A stretch of 64,000 nt of DNA from Lapidilactobacillus mulanensis (GCF_003946215.1 NZ_RHOW01000008.1:19079-83078), one strand, 5' to 3'. Numbered from the stretch's first letter, positions 46,451-61,390 are shown. The notes: generated from the sequence alone by a model not told the origin. Program-made: numbers and translations.

Positions 46451-47881
46451 TTATCGTTTATTCAATTCACCCATCAAAATCTGGTTAACCACTTTTGGAT
46501 TAGCTTGTCCGTGCGTCTGCTTCATAATTTGACCGACCAAAAAGCCGACGGCACGATCTTTGCCGTTCTTAAAATCGATGATCGATTGTTCATTCGCATC
46601 CAAAATCCCGGTAATAATTGGCGTTAATACCGCAGGATCTGATTCTTGAACTAACCCTTTTTCTTCGACCCAAGTTTTGGGTTCGGTGCCATTTTTAATA
46701 GTTTCTTGGAAAACTTTTTTAGCAATTTTCGATGAAATCGTACCGTCTTGAATCAACTTGATCATCGTTGCCAAATTTTCAGGTGTCAATTTTGTCTCTA
46801 ATAAATCGAGCTTGTTGGCATTCAGGTAGGCACTAACTTCGCCCATTAACCAATTTGAGGCCAACTTAGGATCAGCATCATGTTCGATCGTGTCTTGGAA
46901 GAAGTCAGACATTTCCTTCGTTAAAGTCAAGACACCGGCGTCATATTCAGGAATACCGAGCTGATCAATATAACGTTTGCGCCGTTTATCTGGCATTTCG
47001 GGAATGGCGTCTTTAATTTCTTTGATCCAAGCATCCTCAACTTCAAATGCTGGCAAATCTGGCTCAGGGAAGTAGCGATAATCATCGGAGCCTTCCTTGA
47101 CCCGCATCAGAATGGTTTCACCTGAAGGCTCATCAAAGCGTCGTGTTTCTGGACGAACTTGTCCACCCGCCAATAAGATCTCCGACTGGCGTTTTTCTTC
47201 AAAGGCCAATCCTAAACGGACATGGTTGAACGAGTTTAAGTTTTTCAGTTCGGCTTTGACCCCGAGTTTATCGGTACCAATTGGCCGAATGGAAATGTTG
47301 GTATCCACACGCATGGAACCTTCTTCCATCTTCACATCAGAAGCACCGGTAAACTGAATCGTCTTACGTAGTTGTTCCAAATAAGCATAAGCCTCATCTG
47401 GCGAAGAAATATCTGGTTTAGAAACAATTTCGATCAACGGTGTCCCTTGACGGTTTAAATCGACATAAGAATAGCCATCGTCACCGTGAGTATTTTTACC
47501 GGCATCTTCTTCGACATGTAATTCTTCGATGCCGATTTTTTTCTTCTTGCCGTCAACTTCGATTTCAATCCAACCATTACGTGCCAAAGGTTGCTCAGAC
47601 TGCGTAATCTGGTAAGCCTTAGGATTATCTGGATAGAAATAATTCTTACGATCAAAGTGAGTATACTTCGTCACATCCGCGTGCAACGCCAACGCCACCA
47701 TGATGCCCAACCGATAAGCTTCATGATTGACGGTTGGTAGAACACCAGGAAAGCCGAAATCGATTACGTTTGTACTCGTATTTGATTCAGCACCATAAGT
47801 CACTGGCGAAGGGCTGAACATTTTAGTTTTAGTTTTTAACTCAACGTGAACTTCTAGTCCGATTGTGGTTTCAAAATTCAT
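46451..47881 (-). CDS. gatB: Asp-tRNA(Asn)/Glu-tRNA(Gln) amidotransferase subunit B
   Basis: GatB binds the mischarged tRNA and activates the Asp or Glu carboxylate in the GatCAB complex, which makes Gln-tRNA(Gln) where no glutaminyl-tRNA synthetase exists. This 476-residue protein starts [21 protein letters not shown] and has [18 protein letters not shown] and the tRNA-binding YqeY-like tail ([12 protein letters not shown]). Its ATG overlaps the gatA stop (TAATG). It is the last gene of the gatCAB set. Confidence 0.97.
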   Translation of the reverse strand: MNFETTIGLEVHVELKTKTKMFSPSPVTYGAESNTSTNVIDFGFPGVLPTVNHEAYRLGIMVALALHADVTKYTHFDRKNYFYPDNPKAYQITQSEQPLARNGWIEIEVDGKKKKIGIEELHVEEDAGKNTHGDDGYSYVDLNRQGTPLIEIVSKPDISSPDEAYAYLEQLRKTIQFTGASDVKMEEGSMRVDTNISIRPIGTDKLGVKAELKNLNSFNHVRLGLAFEEKRQSEILLAGGQVRPETRRFDEPSGETILMRVKEGSDDYRYFPEPDLPAFEVEDAWIKEIKDAIPEMPDKRRKRYIDQLGIPEYDAGVLTLTKEMSDFFQDTIEHDADPKLASNWLMGEVSAYLNANKLDLLETKLTPENLATMIKLIQDGTISSKIAKKVFQETIKNGTEPKTWVEEKGLVQESDPAVLTPIITGILDANEQSIIDFKNGKDRAVGFLVGQIMKQTHGQANPKVVNQILMGELNKR

Positions 47882-49350
47882 TAATGAGCACCTCCCTTGA
47901 AGGTTGGTTGTTCTTTATAATATTCGGTTGCTGCTTCGAATGCAGAAGCTGCTTTAAAGATACTGCCTTCATCGAAACGTTTGGCAATCATCTGCATCCC
48001 AACTGGTAAGCCGTGGCTATCAAAGCCAGCAGGCACTGAGGCAGCAGGAACACCGGCCATGTTTGCGGAAATCGTTAAGACGTCTTTGAAGTAAAGCTTC
48101 AATGGATCAGAAATATTTTCGCCAAGCTTAAATGCGGTATCTGGTGAAGTTGGTCCGATAATTAAATCGTGATCTGCTAAAACTTTTTCAAAGTCTTGTT
48201 TGATTAACGTCCGCACTTGAGCGGCTTTATTGAAGTAGGCATCATAATAACCAGCTGATAATGCAAAAGTCCCCAACATGATCCGACGCTTAACTTCGGG
48301 ACCAAAACCTTCGGAACGACTCTTAACATAAACATCATCCAAATTTTTAACATCTTCAGCACGGAAGCCATAACGAATCCCATCGAAACGTTGCAAGTTT
48401 GATGAAGCTTCACTTGACGCCAAAACATAATAAGCAGGCACACAATATTTCGTATAAGGTAACTGGACATGATCGATCACAGCACCCAACTGTTCTAGTT
48501 GTTGCAAGCCTTTTTCAACTTGAGTTTTAACTTCTTCGTCAATACCTTCACCGAAGAACTCATCAGGAACAGCAATGCGCAGGCCTTTGATGTCTTGACT
48601 GATGAATTGGGTGAAGTCTGGTGCGGCTTGTTTCGAACTCGTACTGTCTTTTTCATCATGACCAGAAATGGCCGACAAAATATACGCAGAATCTTTAACA
48701 CGACGCGTCATCACACCGATTTGGTCAAAGCTTGATCCAAACGCGATCAATCCCCAGCGCGACACGCGACCATAAGTTGGCTTAATCCCAAAAATACCGT
48801 TATAAGCCGCGGGTTGGCGAATCGAACCACCCGTATCACTCCCAAGTGCCGCGATCACTTCTCCGGCTGCGACTGCGGCTGCAGAGCCACCTGAAGAACC
48901 GCCGGGCACGCGATCGAGATCCCAAGGGTTTCTAGTAGGTTTGAAATAAGACGTTTCTGTTGATGAACCCATGGCAAACTCATCCATGTTCGTTTTACCA
49001 AGATTGATCATGCCTGAATTTTCGAGTTTCTCAACAACGGTGGCATCATAGACAGGTTCAAAGTTGTCTAGCATGTGACTACCAGCAGTTGTGCGCACAC
49101 CCTTAGTCACAATATTATCTTTGTAGGCAATCGGAATCCCAGCAAGCTTGTTATCTGGATCAATGCCTTGCTTGTCGAGCGCCACAGCTGCAGCCAGCGC
49201 TTTTTGATCATTAACCGTCACAAAGGCATTCAAATCTGAATCGTGTGCTTCAATGGCGTCCAATGAACTTTCAACTAAGTCGCTTGAACTGATTTTTCCA
49301 GCAACCAATTGCTCATGTAACGTTTCAATATCCATCTCTAAATAACTCAC
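47881..49350 (-). CDS. gatA: Asp-tRNA(Asn)/Glu-tRNA(Gln) amidotransferase subunit A
   Basis: GatA is the amidase that frees ammonia from glutamine and channels it to GatB. This 489-residue amidase-signature protein has the catalytic Lys in IPIAYKDNI, the cis-Ser and nucleophile Ser in [15 protein letters not shown] and the surrounding [19 protein letters not shown]. Family length is normal. It overlaps gatC by four bases (ATGA) and gatB by one, so the three subunits are made in step. Confidence 0.97.
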   Translation of the reverse strand: MSYLEMDIETLHEQLVAGKISSSDLVESSLDAIEAHDSDLNAFVTVNDQKALAAAVALDKQGIDPDNKLAGIPIAYKDNIVTKGVRTTAGSHMLDNFEPVYDATVVEKLENSGMINLGKTNMDEFAMGSSTETSYFKPTRNPWDLDRVPGGSSGGSAAAVAAGEVIAALGSDTGGSIRQPAAYNGIFGIKPTYGRVSRWGLIAFGSSFDQIGVMTRRVKDSAYILSAISGHDEKDSTSSKQAAPDFTQFISQDIKGLRIAVPDEFFGEGIDEEVKTQVEKGLQQLEQLGAVIDHVQLPYTKYCVPAYYVLASSEASSNLQRFDGIRYGFRAEDVKNLDDVYVKSRSEGFGPEVKRRIMLGTFALSAGYYDAYFNKAAQVRTLIKQDFEKVLADHDLIIGPTSPDTAFKLGENISDPLKLYFKDVLTISANMAGVPAASVPAGFDSHGLPVGMQMIAKRFDEGSIFKAASAFEAATEYYKEQPTFKGGAH

Positions 49351-49652
49351 GCGTCAGCTTCCCCCTTGTCGATAATTGATGGCACCTTGATCAAGCCATC
49401 CTTGGTTTCGGGAACATTCTTCAGTAAGTCATCACGAGAAATCCCGTCATCAACCGGAACATCTTCACGGAAAACGTTGATCTCGTCGGTGATTTGCGTC
49501 GTTGGTTTAACCCCCGTTGTATCAACCTGTGATAATTCGTCTTCCATCTCAATGATTTGGTCTAATTGATCCGTAAATTGGTTGAGCTCTGCATCATTAA
49601 ACGATAAACGCGCAAGACTCGCCACATGAGCCACTTGGTCTTTAGAAATCAC
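49347..49652 (-). CDS. gatC: Asp-tRNA(Asn)/Glu-tRNA(Gln) amidotransferase subunit C
   Basis: GatC is the small subunit that wraps between GatA and GatB. This 101-residue protein has the family pattern [17 protein letters not shown] near the N-terminus and [19 protein letters not shown] later. GGAGG-like sequence (AGGAAATAA) precedes the ATG. It is the first gene of gatCAB, downstream of camS; a hairpin of repeat family 3 lies in the gap between them. Confidence 0.96.
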   Translation of the reverse strand: MISKDQVAHVASLARLSFNDAELNQFTDQLDQIIEMEDELSQVDTTGVKPTTQITDEINVFREDVPVDDGISRDDLLKNVPETKDGLIKVPSIIDKGEADA

Positions 49653-49695
49653 GGCTTATTTCCTCCATTCATTGAACCTTTTTCTAGTTAAGTTT

Positions 49696-49823
49696 TGTGA
49701 ATACTTTTTAGACGTGCTTCAAAGCTACTGAAATTTCGTTCAATGAACCGATTCATAAAATCTCAAAGCTTATTTTGTGGATCGGTCGCATTGAGCCTCA
49801 ATTTCAACCGTAGCTTTTCACAC
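49696..49823. repeat. hairpin repeat, family 3 (single diverged unit)
   Basis: A long hairpin pairs AAGCTAC, GAAATT, TCAATG, ACCGAT and AAAAT with their complements around ATCTCAAAGCTT. The GAAATT/AATTTC frame recalls the units upstream of pepO. It fills the gap between gatC and camS. Confidence 0.6.
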
Positions 49824-49862
49824 TTTCTGTTTCATTCTATCATTTAACGCGGCACTTAAAAA

Positions 49863-53095
<3,233 letters not shown>

Positions 53096-53113
53096 CTAAT
53101 TCCAATATCAATA

Positions 53114-55357
53114 TTAGTCAGTAACTTTGCTGATTGGTGCAAATGCGGCCATTAAATTCTTGATGCCGACTTCTGGAAAGGCTATGGTTAATTCCGTGTC
53201 AGCAGAGCTATTGCTGACTTGAACCACCGTTCCTTTACCCCACTTGCGGTGTTCGACTTTGTCGCCGACTTGCCAAGCTTGTTTTTCTGCACCAACGGAT
53301 CCGCTGGCTTTAACGGCAGCATGCGATTCTTGATAAGTCGTCGATTGCGCCCGATGGAATTGGCGACCTTTTGTGCCAGAGCTAGCTTGGTCAAAAGGAT
53401 AAGATGATGCAGTTGGATTTTCGTCTTCTAGAACTTCTGGATTGATCTCGCTAATAAAACGTGACGGTGGATTACTCTGTGAGCGTCCGTATAACATACG
53501 CGAATAAGTATTCGTAATGTATAATTGCTTCTCTGCACGCGTGATGCCGACATAAGCTAATCGACGCTCTTCTTCTAAGGCATCATCTTCCAATAACGCC
53601 CGTGACAATGGGAAAATACCTTCTTCCATTCCCACTAGAAAGACAACTGGAAATTCCAATCCTTTAGCAGCGTGTAAAGTCATCATGGTAACTTGTTGAA
53701 CATCATCTTCCAAATCATCCTGATCAGAAACCAAAGCTAATTCAGAAATGAAATCAGTCAGTTGATCACTAGTTTCGTCTTCTGGTTCATAAGTGTCGTC
53801 AAACTGTTTGGTAACCGTCAAGAATTCAGCCAAGTTCTCCACGCGCGTCTCGGCTTCCAGCGTTTTTTGAATTTCAAATTGATGTTGATAACCACTTTTA
53901 TCTAAAAGGGCTTCGGTTAATTCGGTGATCGACAATTCGTTGCGTTGCGCGTTCAAATCATAAATCATCTGAGCAAAATCAAGCAAACTAGTCCGTGGTC
54001 TTGCTGCCAACGCCGACAAATCGGAATTGCGCGCAGCCGACAACAGCGACCAATCATGCTCGTCCGCAAACTCTTGCAATTTAGTGATCGTGCCTGTACC
54101 CAATCCGCGTTTAGGCTCGTTAATGATCCGATTGAAGCTCATCGAATCATCGGGATTAGCCACAAGCCGCAAATAGGCCATGACGTCTTTAATTTCTTTG
54201 CGATCGTAGAATTTATGTCCGCCAAGAATCTTATAAGGCACATGTCGTTGTACCAAGCGGGACTCGATCGAACGTGATTGTGCATTGGTCCGGTACAAAA
54301 TTGCAAAATCACCATAATTTTGAGTATGATCTTGCACACTATCTTTAATTTTAGTTGCGACAAAATCGGCCTCGTCGACCTCACTTTGAGCACGATAATA
54401 ACCAATTTGAGTGCCGGCGGGATTGTCGGTCCATAATTCTTTAGGCTTACGATAATTATTATTGTTGATCACCGCATTGGCAGCCGTCAAAATATTTTTC
54501 GTCGAGCGATAATTTTGCTCCAACATAATCATCTTGGCGTGAGGATAATCCTTCTCAAAATTCATGATGTTATCCATGTTCGCACCACGCCAGCCGTAAA
54601 TACTCTGATCGGCATCACCGACTACACAAACATTGCGATAACCCGCGCCCAATAACTTCACGAGTTGATACTGAGCTTCGTTGGTATCCTGATATTCATC
54701 CACATGAATGTAACGAAACTTGCGCTGATAAAAGGCCAGCGTCTCATCGCTGGTGTGAAATAAACGAATCGTTTGCATGATCAAATCATCGAAATCGAAA
54801 ACTTGGTCGCGCTGCAATGACTGCTGATAAATTTTGTAGACCTTGCTGACAATCTCGTCGAAACCTTGCCCCGCATTTTGTTCAAACTGTTCTGGGGTCA
54901 ATAAATCATTTTTAGCGCTACTGATCGCCCCTAATATTGCTTTGGGCTCATATTTTTTAGGATCTAAATTAAGTTGACGTAAAATTCGTTTAACTAAAGT
55001 TAATTGTTCCGAAGGGTCGGCAATGGTAAATGACTTCGCATACCCAATCTTTTCGCACTCACGGCGCAAGATCCGCACACAAAGCGCATGAAAAGTCGAC
55101 ACCCAAACATCATTGGCATCTTCAGCAAGAAGTTTACCGATCCGTTCGCGCATTTCTTTAGCAGCTTTATTTGTAAATGTAATTGCCAAAATCTGCCAAG
55201 GCATCACGCCTTTTTCTTGAATCAAGTAAGCCACACGATGCGTTAACACCCGCGTCTTACCCGAACCAGCGCCGGCCATGATCAACAGCGGCCCTTCCGT
55301 CTGCAAAACTGCCTCTGCTTGCTTGTCATTGAGTCCCTGTAATAAAGTAGTCGCCAT
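53114..55357 (-). CDS. pcrA: ATP-dependent DNA helicase PcrA
   Basis: PcrA is the UvrD-type 3'-5' helicase for repair and plasmid rolling-circle replication. Walker A AGAGSGKT is at residues 28-35 with Lys34. The DEXX motif is VDEYQDTN, motif III is GDADQSIYGWRGA, and motif VI is VGITRAEKQLYITN. The C-terminal tail after residue 660 ends in a Tudor-like RNA-polymerase-binding segment (WQVGDKVEHRKWGKGTVVQV). The length of 747 residues is normal. Confidence 0.97.
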   Translation of the reverse strand: MATTLLQGLNDKQAEAVLQTEGPLLIMAGAGSGKTRVLTHRVAYLIQEKGVMPWQILAITFTNKAAKEMRERIGKLLAEDANDVWVSTFHALCVRILRRECEKIGYAKSFTIADPSEQLTLVKRILRQLNLDPKKYEPKAILGAISSAKNDLLTPEQFEQNAGQGFDEIVSKVYKIYQQSLQRDQVFDFDDLIMQTIRLFHTSDETLAFYQRKFRYIHVDEYQDTNEAQYQLVKLLGAGYRNVCVVGDADQSIYGWRGANMDNIMNFEKDYPHAKMIMLEQNYRSTKNILTAANAVINNNNYRKPKELWTDNPAGTQIGYYRAQSEVDEADFVATKIKDSVQDHTQNYGDFAILYRTNAQSRSIESRLVQRHVPYKILGGHKFYDRKEIKDVMAYLRLVANPDDSMSFNRIINEPKRGLGTGTITKLQEFADEHDWSLLSAARNSDLSALAARPRTSLLDFAQMIYDLNAQRNELSITELTEALLDKSGYQHQFEIQKTLEAETRVENLAEFLTVTKQFDDTYEPEDETSDQLTDFISELALVSDQDDLEDDVQQVTMMTLHAAKGLEFPVVFLVGMEEGIFPLSRALLEDDALEEERRLAYVGITRAEKQLYITNTYSRMLYGRSQSNPPSRFISEINPEVLEDENPTASSYPFDQASSGTKGRQFHRAQSTTYQESHAAVKASGSVGAEKQAWQVGDKVEHRKWGKGTVVQVSNSSADTELTIAFPEVGIKNLMAAFAPISKVTD

Positions 55358-55466
55358 GTTGCCATCCTTTCAAAATCCACTGCTATTCAAGTTCTTATTA
55401 TACCAAATATTGACCACTAAGCCTAAGATATTCCCAAGACTTAGCATTGACTTAAAAAAATAAAGC

Positions 55467-55604
55467 TGCGAGAGATCACGGGTTGGCAGTGAGCATTAAC
55501 CTGACTCATACTCAAATTTGTTTTTAAATTTGAGTATGAGTCAAGTTAAGCGGAACTGACAGTGATTTCGAGCGCAATTATGCTGCGAAGAAAGATGGGT
55601 TGAA
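55467..55604. repeat. hairpin repeat, family 3 (hairpin plus partial unit)
   Basis: TTAACCTGACTCATACTCAAATTTG pairs, with small gaps, with the complementary stretch 5 bases later (about 55497-55550). It is followed by AATTATGCTGCGAAGAAAGATGGGTTGAAATCAG, a diverged copy of the unit start seen upstream of pepO (ATTATGTTGTGAGTAAGTACGGTTGAAATCAA). It abuts composite repeat C6. Confidence 0.65.
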
Positions 55605-55622
55605 ATCAGTGTGTGTTGCTGC

Positions 55623-56540
55623 TCTACCTTCGGTCGCGGCTGCGTGGGGCAAGTGACAGACTACTGTGGGGACGGTTCCAGGCTTTTCCCAAAGTTCGGG
55701 GAAAAGTCTTCCACCTCGATTTCGAGCTTTTTCTCAATCGCCAAACCCGCTCTGAGAAAAATCTCGAAATGCGCCCCTGCTGTAAGCGACGATGGCCCTG
55801 TCGCAACACCAGTTTCACAGTGTCGTCACTTGCCCCACGCAGCCACGACCTAAACTGGAATTAGTTTAGTGGTGAACTGGGAAGAACTGGGTTTGGGCGG
55901 AAGGATTTGATTTCAACGCCGATCGCTTTGTTGCTGGAAATATAATCACGTTGGATATTTTGCCACTAAATATTTATGTTGCTCAGAAAAGATTCGTAAG
56001 GTAGAAAACCCAGGTCAGAATCTAAATCTGTTTGCTAGAATGGACCACAGAATTTGCGGAAGAGAATGAACAGCACACTGTGATAATGGTCTTAGCGATA
56101 TGGTTCACCGTCGCTTAGAGCATGGGAAATTCGGAGATCTTGCCGGTTTTGCAAGAGCTCCAAATTTAGGCGGAAGAATTTCCGTACTTTGGAAATCCTG
56201 CAGCCGTCCCCACGAGTGAGCTGTTCATTCTCTGGAGCAAATTCAAACCGCAATCACGCACAAGCCAAATATTTTCTAACTAGGTCAGAATACAATTCAG
56301 AATCCAAATCCGCTCACCAGAATAGATCCACAGAATTTGCGGAAGAGAATGAACAGCACACTGTGATAATGCTCTTAGCGACAGAACCATCGTCGCTTAG
56401 AGCATGGGAAATTCGGAGATCTTGCGGTTTTGGCAAGGGCTCCAAATTTAGGCGGAAGAATTTTGGTGGGCTTCCAAAATCCTGAAGCCGTCCCCACAAG
56501 TGAGCTGTTCATTCTCTGGAGCAAATTCAAGCTGCCCTTA
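55623..56540. repeat. composite cloverleaf repeat C6 (L + linker + R + R)
   Basis: Collinear with C2. The L arms at 55632-55657 and 55825-55850 are 26 bases with a single wobble. The linker is GTGGTGAACTGGGAAGAACTGGGTTT and onward. Two tandem R modules have arms at 56050-56074/56220-56244 and 56333-56357/56504-56528. The first R carries the C3-type hairpin (AATTTCCGTACTTTGGAAATC); the second carries the ATTTTGG/CCAAAAT type. This is a mosaic within one composite. The unit fills the gap between pcrA and purB; no gene is seen. Confidence 0.9.
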
Positions 56541-56592
56541 CCCACAATCACTGTGGTTTTTAGCCACTCAAAACTCAGACACAGCAACCAAC

Positions 56593-56620
56593 AAAAAAAG
56601 CCCGGAATTTTCCAAGCTTT
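56593..56620 (-). terminator. terminator after purB
   Basis: On the minus strand AAGC/GCTT and GGAA/TTCC blocks form a short stem ahead of TTTTTTTG. Confidence 0.6.
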
Positions 56621-56637
56621 CTCAACAACTAATTCAA

Positions 56638-57933
56638 TTATTTCAAACCTAAACGATCAAAGATTTCATCCACACGCCGCAAATGCCAACGATAATCGAA
56701 AGCTTCATCCAACTGGGCCTGTGTCAAGTGACTCATCACTTGCGAATCTGTGGCCAATAACGTTTTGAAATCCGCACCCTGATCCCAAGCAGCGGCAGTT
56801 TTCGGCTGCACCAAATCATAAGCGGTTTCGCGACTCAAGCCACTTTCAACCAGTTTCAATAAGACGCGCTGACTAAAGATCAAGCCGTGGGTCAGGTTCA
56901 AGTTTTTCAACATGCGCTCTGGAAAAACACCCAGATTGGTCAACAACCGATTAAATCGGGACAGTTGATAATCCAATAAAGTTGTCGCGTCCGGCAAAAT
57001 AATGCGTTCTGTCGAGCTATGCGAAATATCGCGTTCATGCCATAAGCCAACATCTTCCAATGCTGGCGTTTGGTAGCCACGAATCACCCGCGCGATCCCG
57101 GTCAAATTTTCTGAACCGATTGGATTACGTTTGTGTGGCATCGCCGATGAGCCTTTTTGTCCGGCAGCAAATTGTTCTTCGACTTCATGCACTTCTGTCC
57201 GCTGTAAATGACGAATTTCTAACGCGAATCGTTCAATCGAAGTGGCGATCAAGGCGATTGTCGAAATATATTCTGCATGCAAATCGCGCGGTAAAACTTG
57301 CGTCGAAATATCTTGCGCGCGAATTCCAAGTTTCGCGGTGACATACGCCTCAATTTCGGTGGGGACATTGGCAAATGTGCCCACTGCGCCACTGATTTTT
57401 CCGGCTTCAACTCCTGCAGCAGCGTGGTCGAAACGTTCGATGTCGCGTTTCAATTCAGCATACCAAGTTGCCAAGACTAATCCGAACGTCGTTGGTTCCG
57501 CATGAACGCCGTGAGTGCGGCCGATCATCACCGTATCCTTAAATTCAAGCGCGCGTTTTTTGACTGTTGCTAAAAGTGTTTCGAGATCTGCACGCAAAAT
57601 TTCGTTGGCTTGCTTCAAACGGTAGCCTTGAGCGGTATCGACGACATCGGTAGAAGTTAACCCAAAGTGGATCCACTTGCGCTCGGCACCTAATGATTCA
57701 GAAACTGTCCGTGTGAAAGCAACCACATCGTGTTTCGTAATTTGTTCTAATTCTTGAACGCGTTCAACGGTAAAGCTGGCGTTTTCGCGAATTTTTTTCG
57801 CATCCGCAACTGGGACTTCCCCTAATTGTGCCCAAGCTTCACTGGCTAAAATTTCCACTTCGAGCCAAGATTGATATTGATTCTGAACGCTCCAAACCTG
57901 CTGCATTTCTGGTCGGCTATATCGCTCTAACAT
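56638..57933 (-). CDS. purB: adenylosuccinate lyase
   Basis: PurB catalyses two fumarate eliminations in purine synthesis: SAICAR to AICAR and adenylosuccinate to AMP. The lyase signature [16 protein letters not shown] carries the catalytic Ser, and the [11 protein letters not shown] motif carries the conserved His. The length of 431 residues is normal. It follows the purK-like gene by eleven bases and is likely co-transcribed with it; it is separated from the rest of the pur operon. Confidence 0.97.
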   Translation of the reverse strand: MLERYSRPEMQQVWSVQNQYQSWLEVEILASEAWAQLGEVPVADAKKIRENASFTVERVQELEQITKHDVVAFTRTVSESLGAERKWIHFGLTSTDVVDTAQGYRLKQANEILRADLETLLATVKKRALEFKDTVMIGRTHGVHAEPTTFGLVLATWYAELKRDIERFDHAAAGVEAGKISGAVGTFANVPTEIEAYVTAKLGIRAQDISTQVLPRDLHAEYISTIALIATSIERFALEIRHLQRTEVHEVEEQFAAGQKGSSAMPHKRNPIGSENLTGIARVIRGYQTPALEDVGLWHERDISHSSTERIILPDATTLLDYQLSRFNRLLTNLGVFPERMLKNLNLTHGLIFSQRVLLKLVESGLSRETAYDLVQPKTAAAWDQGADFKTLLATDSQVMSHLTQAQLDEAFDYRWHLRRVDEIFDRLGLK

Positions 57934-57944
57934 ATTTCACTCTC

Positions 57945-59066
57945 CTACCACAATTCGGTACCGCTTAATAATTCGACTAGGCTTTGATAATCACTTGCGA
58001 CAATGGTTGCTTCTCCCAAGACTGGCTCATAATGGCCATCTTGTTGAACAACTGGCCAAAATGTAAACTGCCAATTGGCTCTTTTTTGAATTTGAGCGAA
58101 AACTTGCGGTTCCAAACTAGCAGGTAACGCAATCAACGCGCCTTCCTGACGGAACCATAAGTTAGGCACAGGCCACTCTGATAATGCGCGTAAATGTAAC
58201 TCGTATTGAGAAAAATTCGTGACGCTAGCGTAAAGATCGGCAGCCTGATACGTTCCCGGATAAATCCGGTTTACAAAAAGAAGCCCCGATTTTGTTTCTA
58301 AGAAGGTCACACCAAGCAATCCTTGATAATGAATATTATCCGCGATCTGAACTGCCACACGCTTGATTTCGTCCATGACTTCTGGATCGTTTTTTTGGTG
58401 AGCGATCGCACCATGAAAATCACCGTCGCGATAAATTGTTTCTAGTGCTGGAAAGGCTTGGACATAGCCACTACGATCTTTGCTGACCATGATCGAGTAT
58501 TGTTTAACATCGGAGATCCATGATTCCAAAATATAACTGCCATCCGCCATTCGACTCGCCAGTTTGCGTAAATCATCGGGTTCCTCGAGTAAGTAGTGTG
58601 ACTGATTGGTTAATCCCTTTTGAATTGGCTTCAAAACACATGGATAACCGATCGAATCGATCACATTACGAATGTCGTCTAATGAAACGACCATCGCATA
58701 GGGCGGAATATTAATATTGTGTGCTTCTAGAAAAGCTTTTTCTAAGTATCGATCTTGCGTGATCGTGAGCAGTTCGGTTCCTTGCGGTAGTTTTGCAGCA
58801 ATCTGTGCTTCCGTGATTGCATTGACGCTGACATGTTCACTCGCATAAAGGACGATCTGACTGCCAGCCGCAAGTCGGCGCAACAAATTAACATCGTCGA
58901 TCGAACCAACGATGACCTGATCCGCAGCTTTGGCGGCTAAGTCATTGACATTTTGAACCAATATATTGACCCAAAATCCTAATTTGTGAGCAGCAACAGC
59001 TAAGTTCCAACCATTCTGTCCGCCACCGATGATGCCGATATAAGAACGTGGATACACAAAACTCAT
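57945..59066 (-). CDS. divergent PurK-like ATP-grasp protein
   Basis: This 373-residue protein has the PurK layout: an N-terminal nucleotide-binding fold (GIIGGGQNGWNLAVAAHKLG), a central ATP-grasp (YPCVLKPIQKGLTNQSHYLL) and FLETKSGLLFVNRIYPG. Key PurK residues are changed. GGGQLGRML reads GGGQNGWNL, and the metal/substrate motif NEIAPRPHNSGH reads NRIYPGTYQAAD, losing a metal-binding Glu and the RPHNSGH loop. It may be a paralog with another role rather than N5-CAIR synthase. The second ATG is preferred (AGAAGG eight bases upstream). Confidence 0.75.
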   Translation of the reverse strand: MSFVYPRSYIGIIGGGQNGWNLAVAAHKLGFWVNILVQNVNDLAAKAADQVIVGSIDDVNLLRRLAAGSQIVLYASEHVSVNAITEAQIAAKLPQGTELLTITQDRYLEKAFLEAHNINIPPYAMVVSLDDIRNVIDSIGYPCVLKPIQKGLTNQSHYLLEEPDDLRKLASRMADGSYILESWISDVKQYSIMVSKDRSGYVQAFPALETIYRDGDFHGAIAHQKNDPEVMDEIKRVAVQIADNIHYQGLLGVTFLETKSGLLFVNRIYPGTYQAADLYASVTNFSQYELHLRALSEWPVPNLWFRQEGALIALPASLEPQVFAQIQKRANWQFTFWPVVQQDGHYEPVLGEATIVASDYQSLVELLSGTELW

Positions 59067-59189
59067 CAAAATAACCTTCTAACTTATTAGTTGCAGAAAT
59101 AATATTTAAAGTTTAAATCATCAGGTGACGCAAAAAGAAAACTAAGTACTGGCAATGAAAAAAGCTTTCATTCGTTATCCGTCGCTGTT

Positions 59190-60506
59190 TTATTTCTTAA
59201 TGATCCTGCCATCGAGTTGATGATCATTGTTTCCTATTGTAGCAAATAGTAGATTCAAAAGCACAGCAATTAAACTGGCAACGACTATTCCGTTCTGCAA
59301 AAATAACTTAGCTTGTTCTGGAAGTGCACCGAAGATTTCAGGTTTGACAGTCACGCCTAAGCCAGCGCCGATCGAAGTCGCCACGATCAACAAATTCTGA
59401 TCACTAGAGAAATCAACCGCCTGCAACATGCGGATCCCTTGAACAGCCACCATGCCGAACATCACCAACATTGCCCCACCAAGGACTGGCGTCGGGATGA
59501 TCGTCGCCAACGCGCCAGCTTTAGGCAACAAGCCTAATAACACTAGAAAACCGGCCGCGAAATAAATTGGTTTACGGGTTTTGATCCCAGACATCTGAAC
59601 GAGACCAACATTTTGCGAAAAAGCGGTATAAGGGAACGTATTAAACAGACCCCCAAGAATAATGGCGAGTCCTTCAGCGCGGTACCCTTTTTTAAGATCT
59701 GCTTCTTCGATCGGACGATCCACGATATCACCGAGTGCAAAATACACGCCCGTTGATTCGACCATGGAGACCAACGAAATAATAATCATGGTCACGATCG
59801 GCGCAGCTTCAAACTTAGGTGTGCCAAAATAAAACGGCTGGGGAAAATGGAACCAACTTGCTTCGATAACCGGCTTCAAGGAAACCATGCCCATCATTCC
59901 AGCGATAAGTGTACCGACGACGAGGCCAACTAAAACGGCGATCGATCTGAAAAATCCGTGACCCCATCCATTAATTGCCAGGATGATCACGATGGTCAAA
60001 AATCCCACTAATAAATATTTAGGATCTCCGAAATCTTTTGCACCATCACCGCCACCAAGATTACCGACCGCCACAGGAATCAGGGTCAAGCCAATGACCG
60101 TGATCAGTGAACCAGTAACGACGGGTGGGAATAATTTCTTAATTTTAGCAAACCAACCGGAAATGAGGATCACAACTAAACCGGCGACCATGATCGAGCC
60201 ATACATCGCGCCAATACTATAATTCTTGCCGATCATCTTCAACGGTTCGATAGCTTGCACGGCACAACCTAGAACGACGGGCAGCCCGATCCCCATGAAT
60301 CGATTACTTTTTAATTGCAAAAACGTGGCTAATCCACACATAAAAATATCGATCGAGACTAAATAAGTCAGTTGCTTTGCAGAGAACCCTAAAGCACCAC
60401 CGATCAATAATGGCACCAAGACTGAGCCTGAATACATGGCTAATAAATGCTGCAGGCCAAGAACCGCAGCTTTTGGATTAGAAATTGGTGCTGTAGATTG
60501 CGCCAC
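59190..60506 (-). CDS. pbuX: NCS2 family xanthine/uracil permease (PbuX type)
   Basis: This 438-residue nucleobase symporter has about fourteen membrane helices and the NCS2 motif in SQNVGLVQMSGIKTRKP near residue 310. The half-helix motifs MVESTGVYFALG and GIGLPVVLGCAVQAIEPLK are present. It is most like purine (xanthine) permeases, supported by its position 57 bases downstream of xpt. GTG at 60506 is chosen since GGGGGAA lies at good spacing; the TTG at 60512 would touch it. Confidence 0.9.
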   Translation of the reverse strand: MAQSTAPISNPKAAVLGLQHLLAMYSGSVLVPLLIGGALGFSAKQLTYLVSIDIFMCGLATFLQLKSNRFMGIGLPVVLGCAVQAIEPLKMIGKNYSIGAMYGSIMVAGLVVILISGWFAKIKKLFPPVVTGSLITVIGLTLIPVAVGNLGGGDGAKDFGDPKYLLVGFLTIVIILAINGWGHGFFRSIAVLVGLVVGTLIAGMMGMVSLKPVIEASWFHFPQPFYFGTPKFEAAPIVTMIIISLVSMVESTGVYFALGDIVDRPIEEADLKKGYRAEGLAIILGGLFNTFPYTAFSQNVGLVQMSGIKTRKPIYFAAGFLVLLGLLPKAGALATIIPTPVLGGAMLVMFGMVAVQGIRMLQAVDFSSDQNLLIVATSIGAGLGVTVKPEIFGALPEQAKLFLQNGIVVASLIAVLLNLLFATIGNNDHQLDGRIIKK

Positions 60507-60563
60507 GAACAATTCCCCCTAGTTTAAAACTCAAAAAATTTTATCCTTAAAGCGACAAATGGC

Positions 60564-61181
<618 letters not shown>

Positions 61182-61205
61182 TCAGGGTGTACTGACAAAT
61201 CGCTG

Positions 61206-61370
61206 TAGCTTGTTAGGACTTTTTTGATTGGACTGGAATTTTCGTCTCATTCGGTTTGTGGCTTTAGTTCAGCGTGCGCAAAGACCCTTTGCTAGTTTGG
61301 TTTGCGGGGAACTCGAGTTTTCGTCTCATTCGGGTTGTTGCTTTAGTTCAGTGTGTGCAAAGACTCTGTG
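61206..61370 (-). repeat. short interspersed repeat, family 2, copies c and d in tandem
   Basis: Two direct copies lie at about 61206-61288 and 61300-61370, sharing TTTTCGTCTCATTCGG and GCTTTAGTTCAG plus GTGCAAAGAC. Reverse-complemented, they match the copies at 8.2 and 28.0 kb (GAACTAA-GCCAC, GAATGAG, ATTCCAG). They fill the gap between xpt and the glucosaminidase gene. Confidence 0.7.
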
Positions 61371-61390
61371 ACTGGTCGATATTTTTTAAT

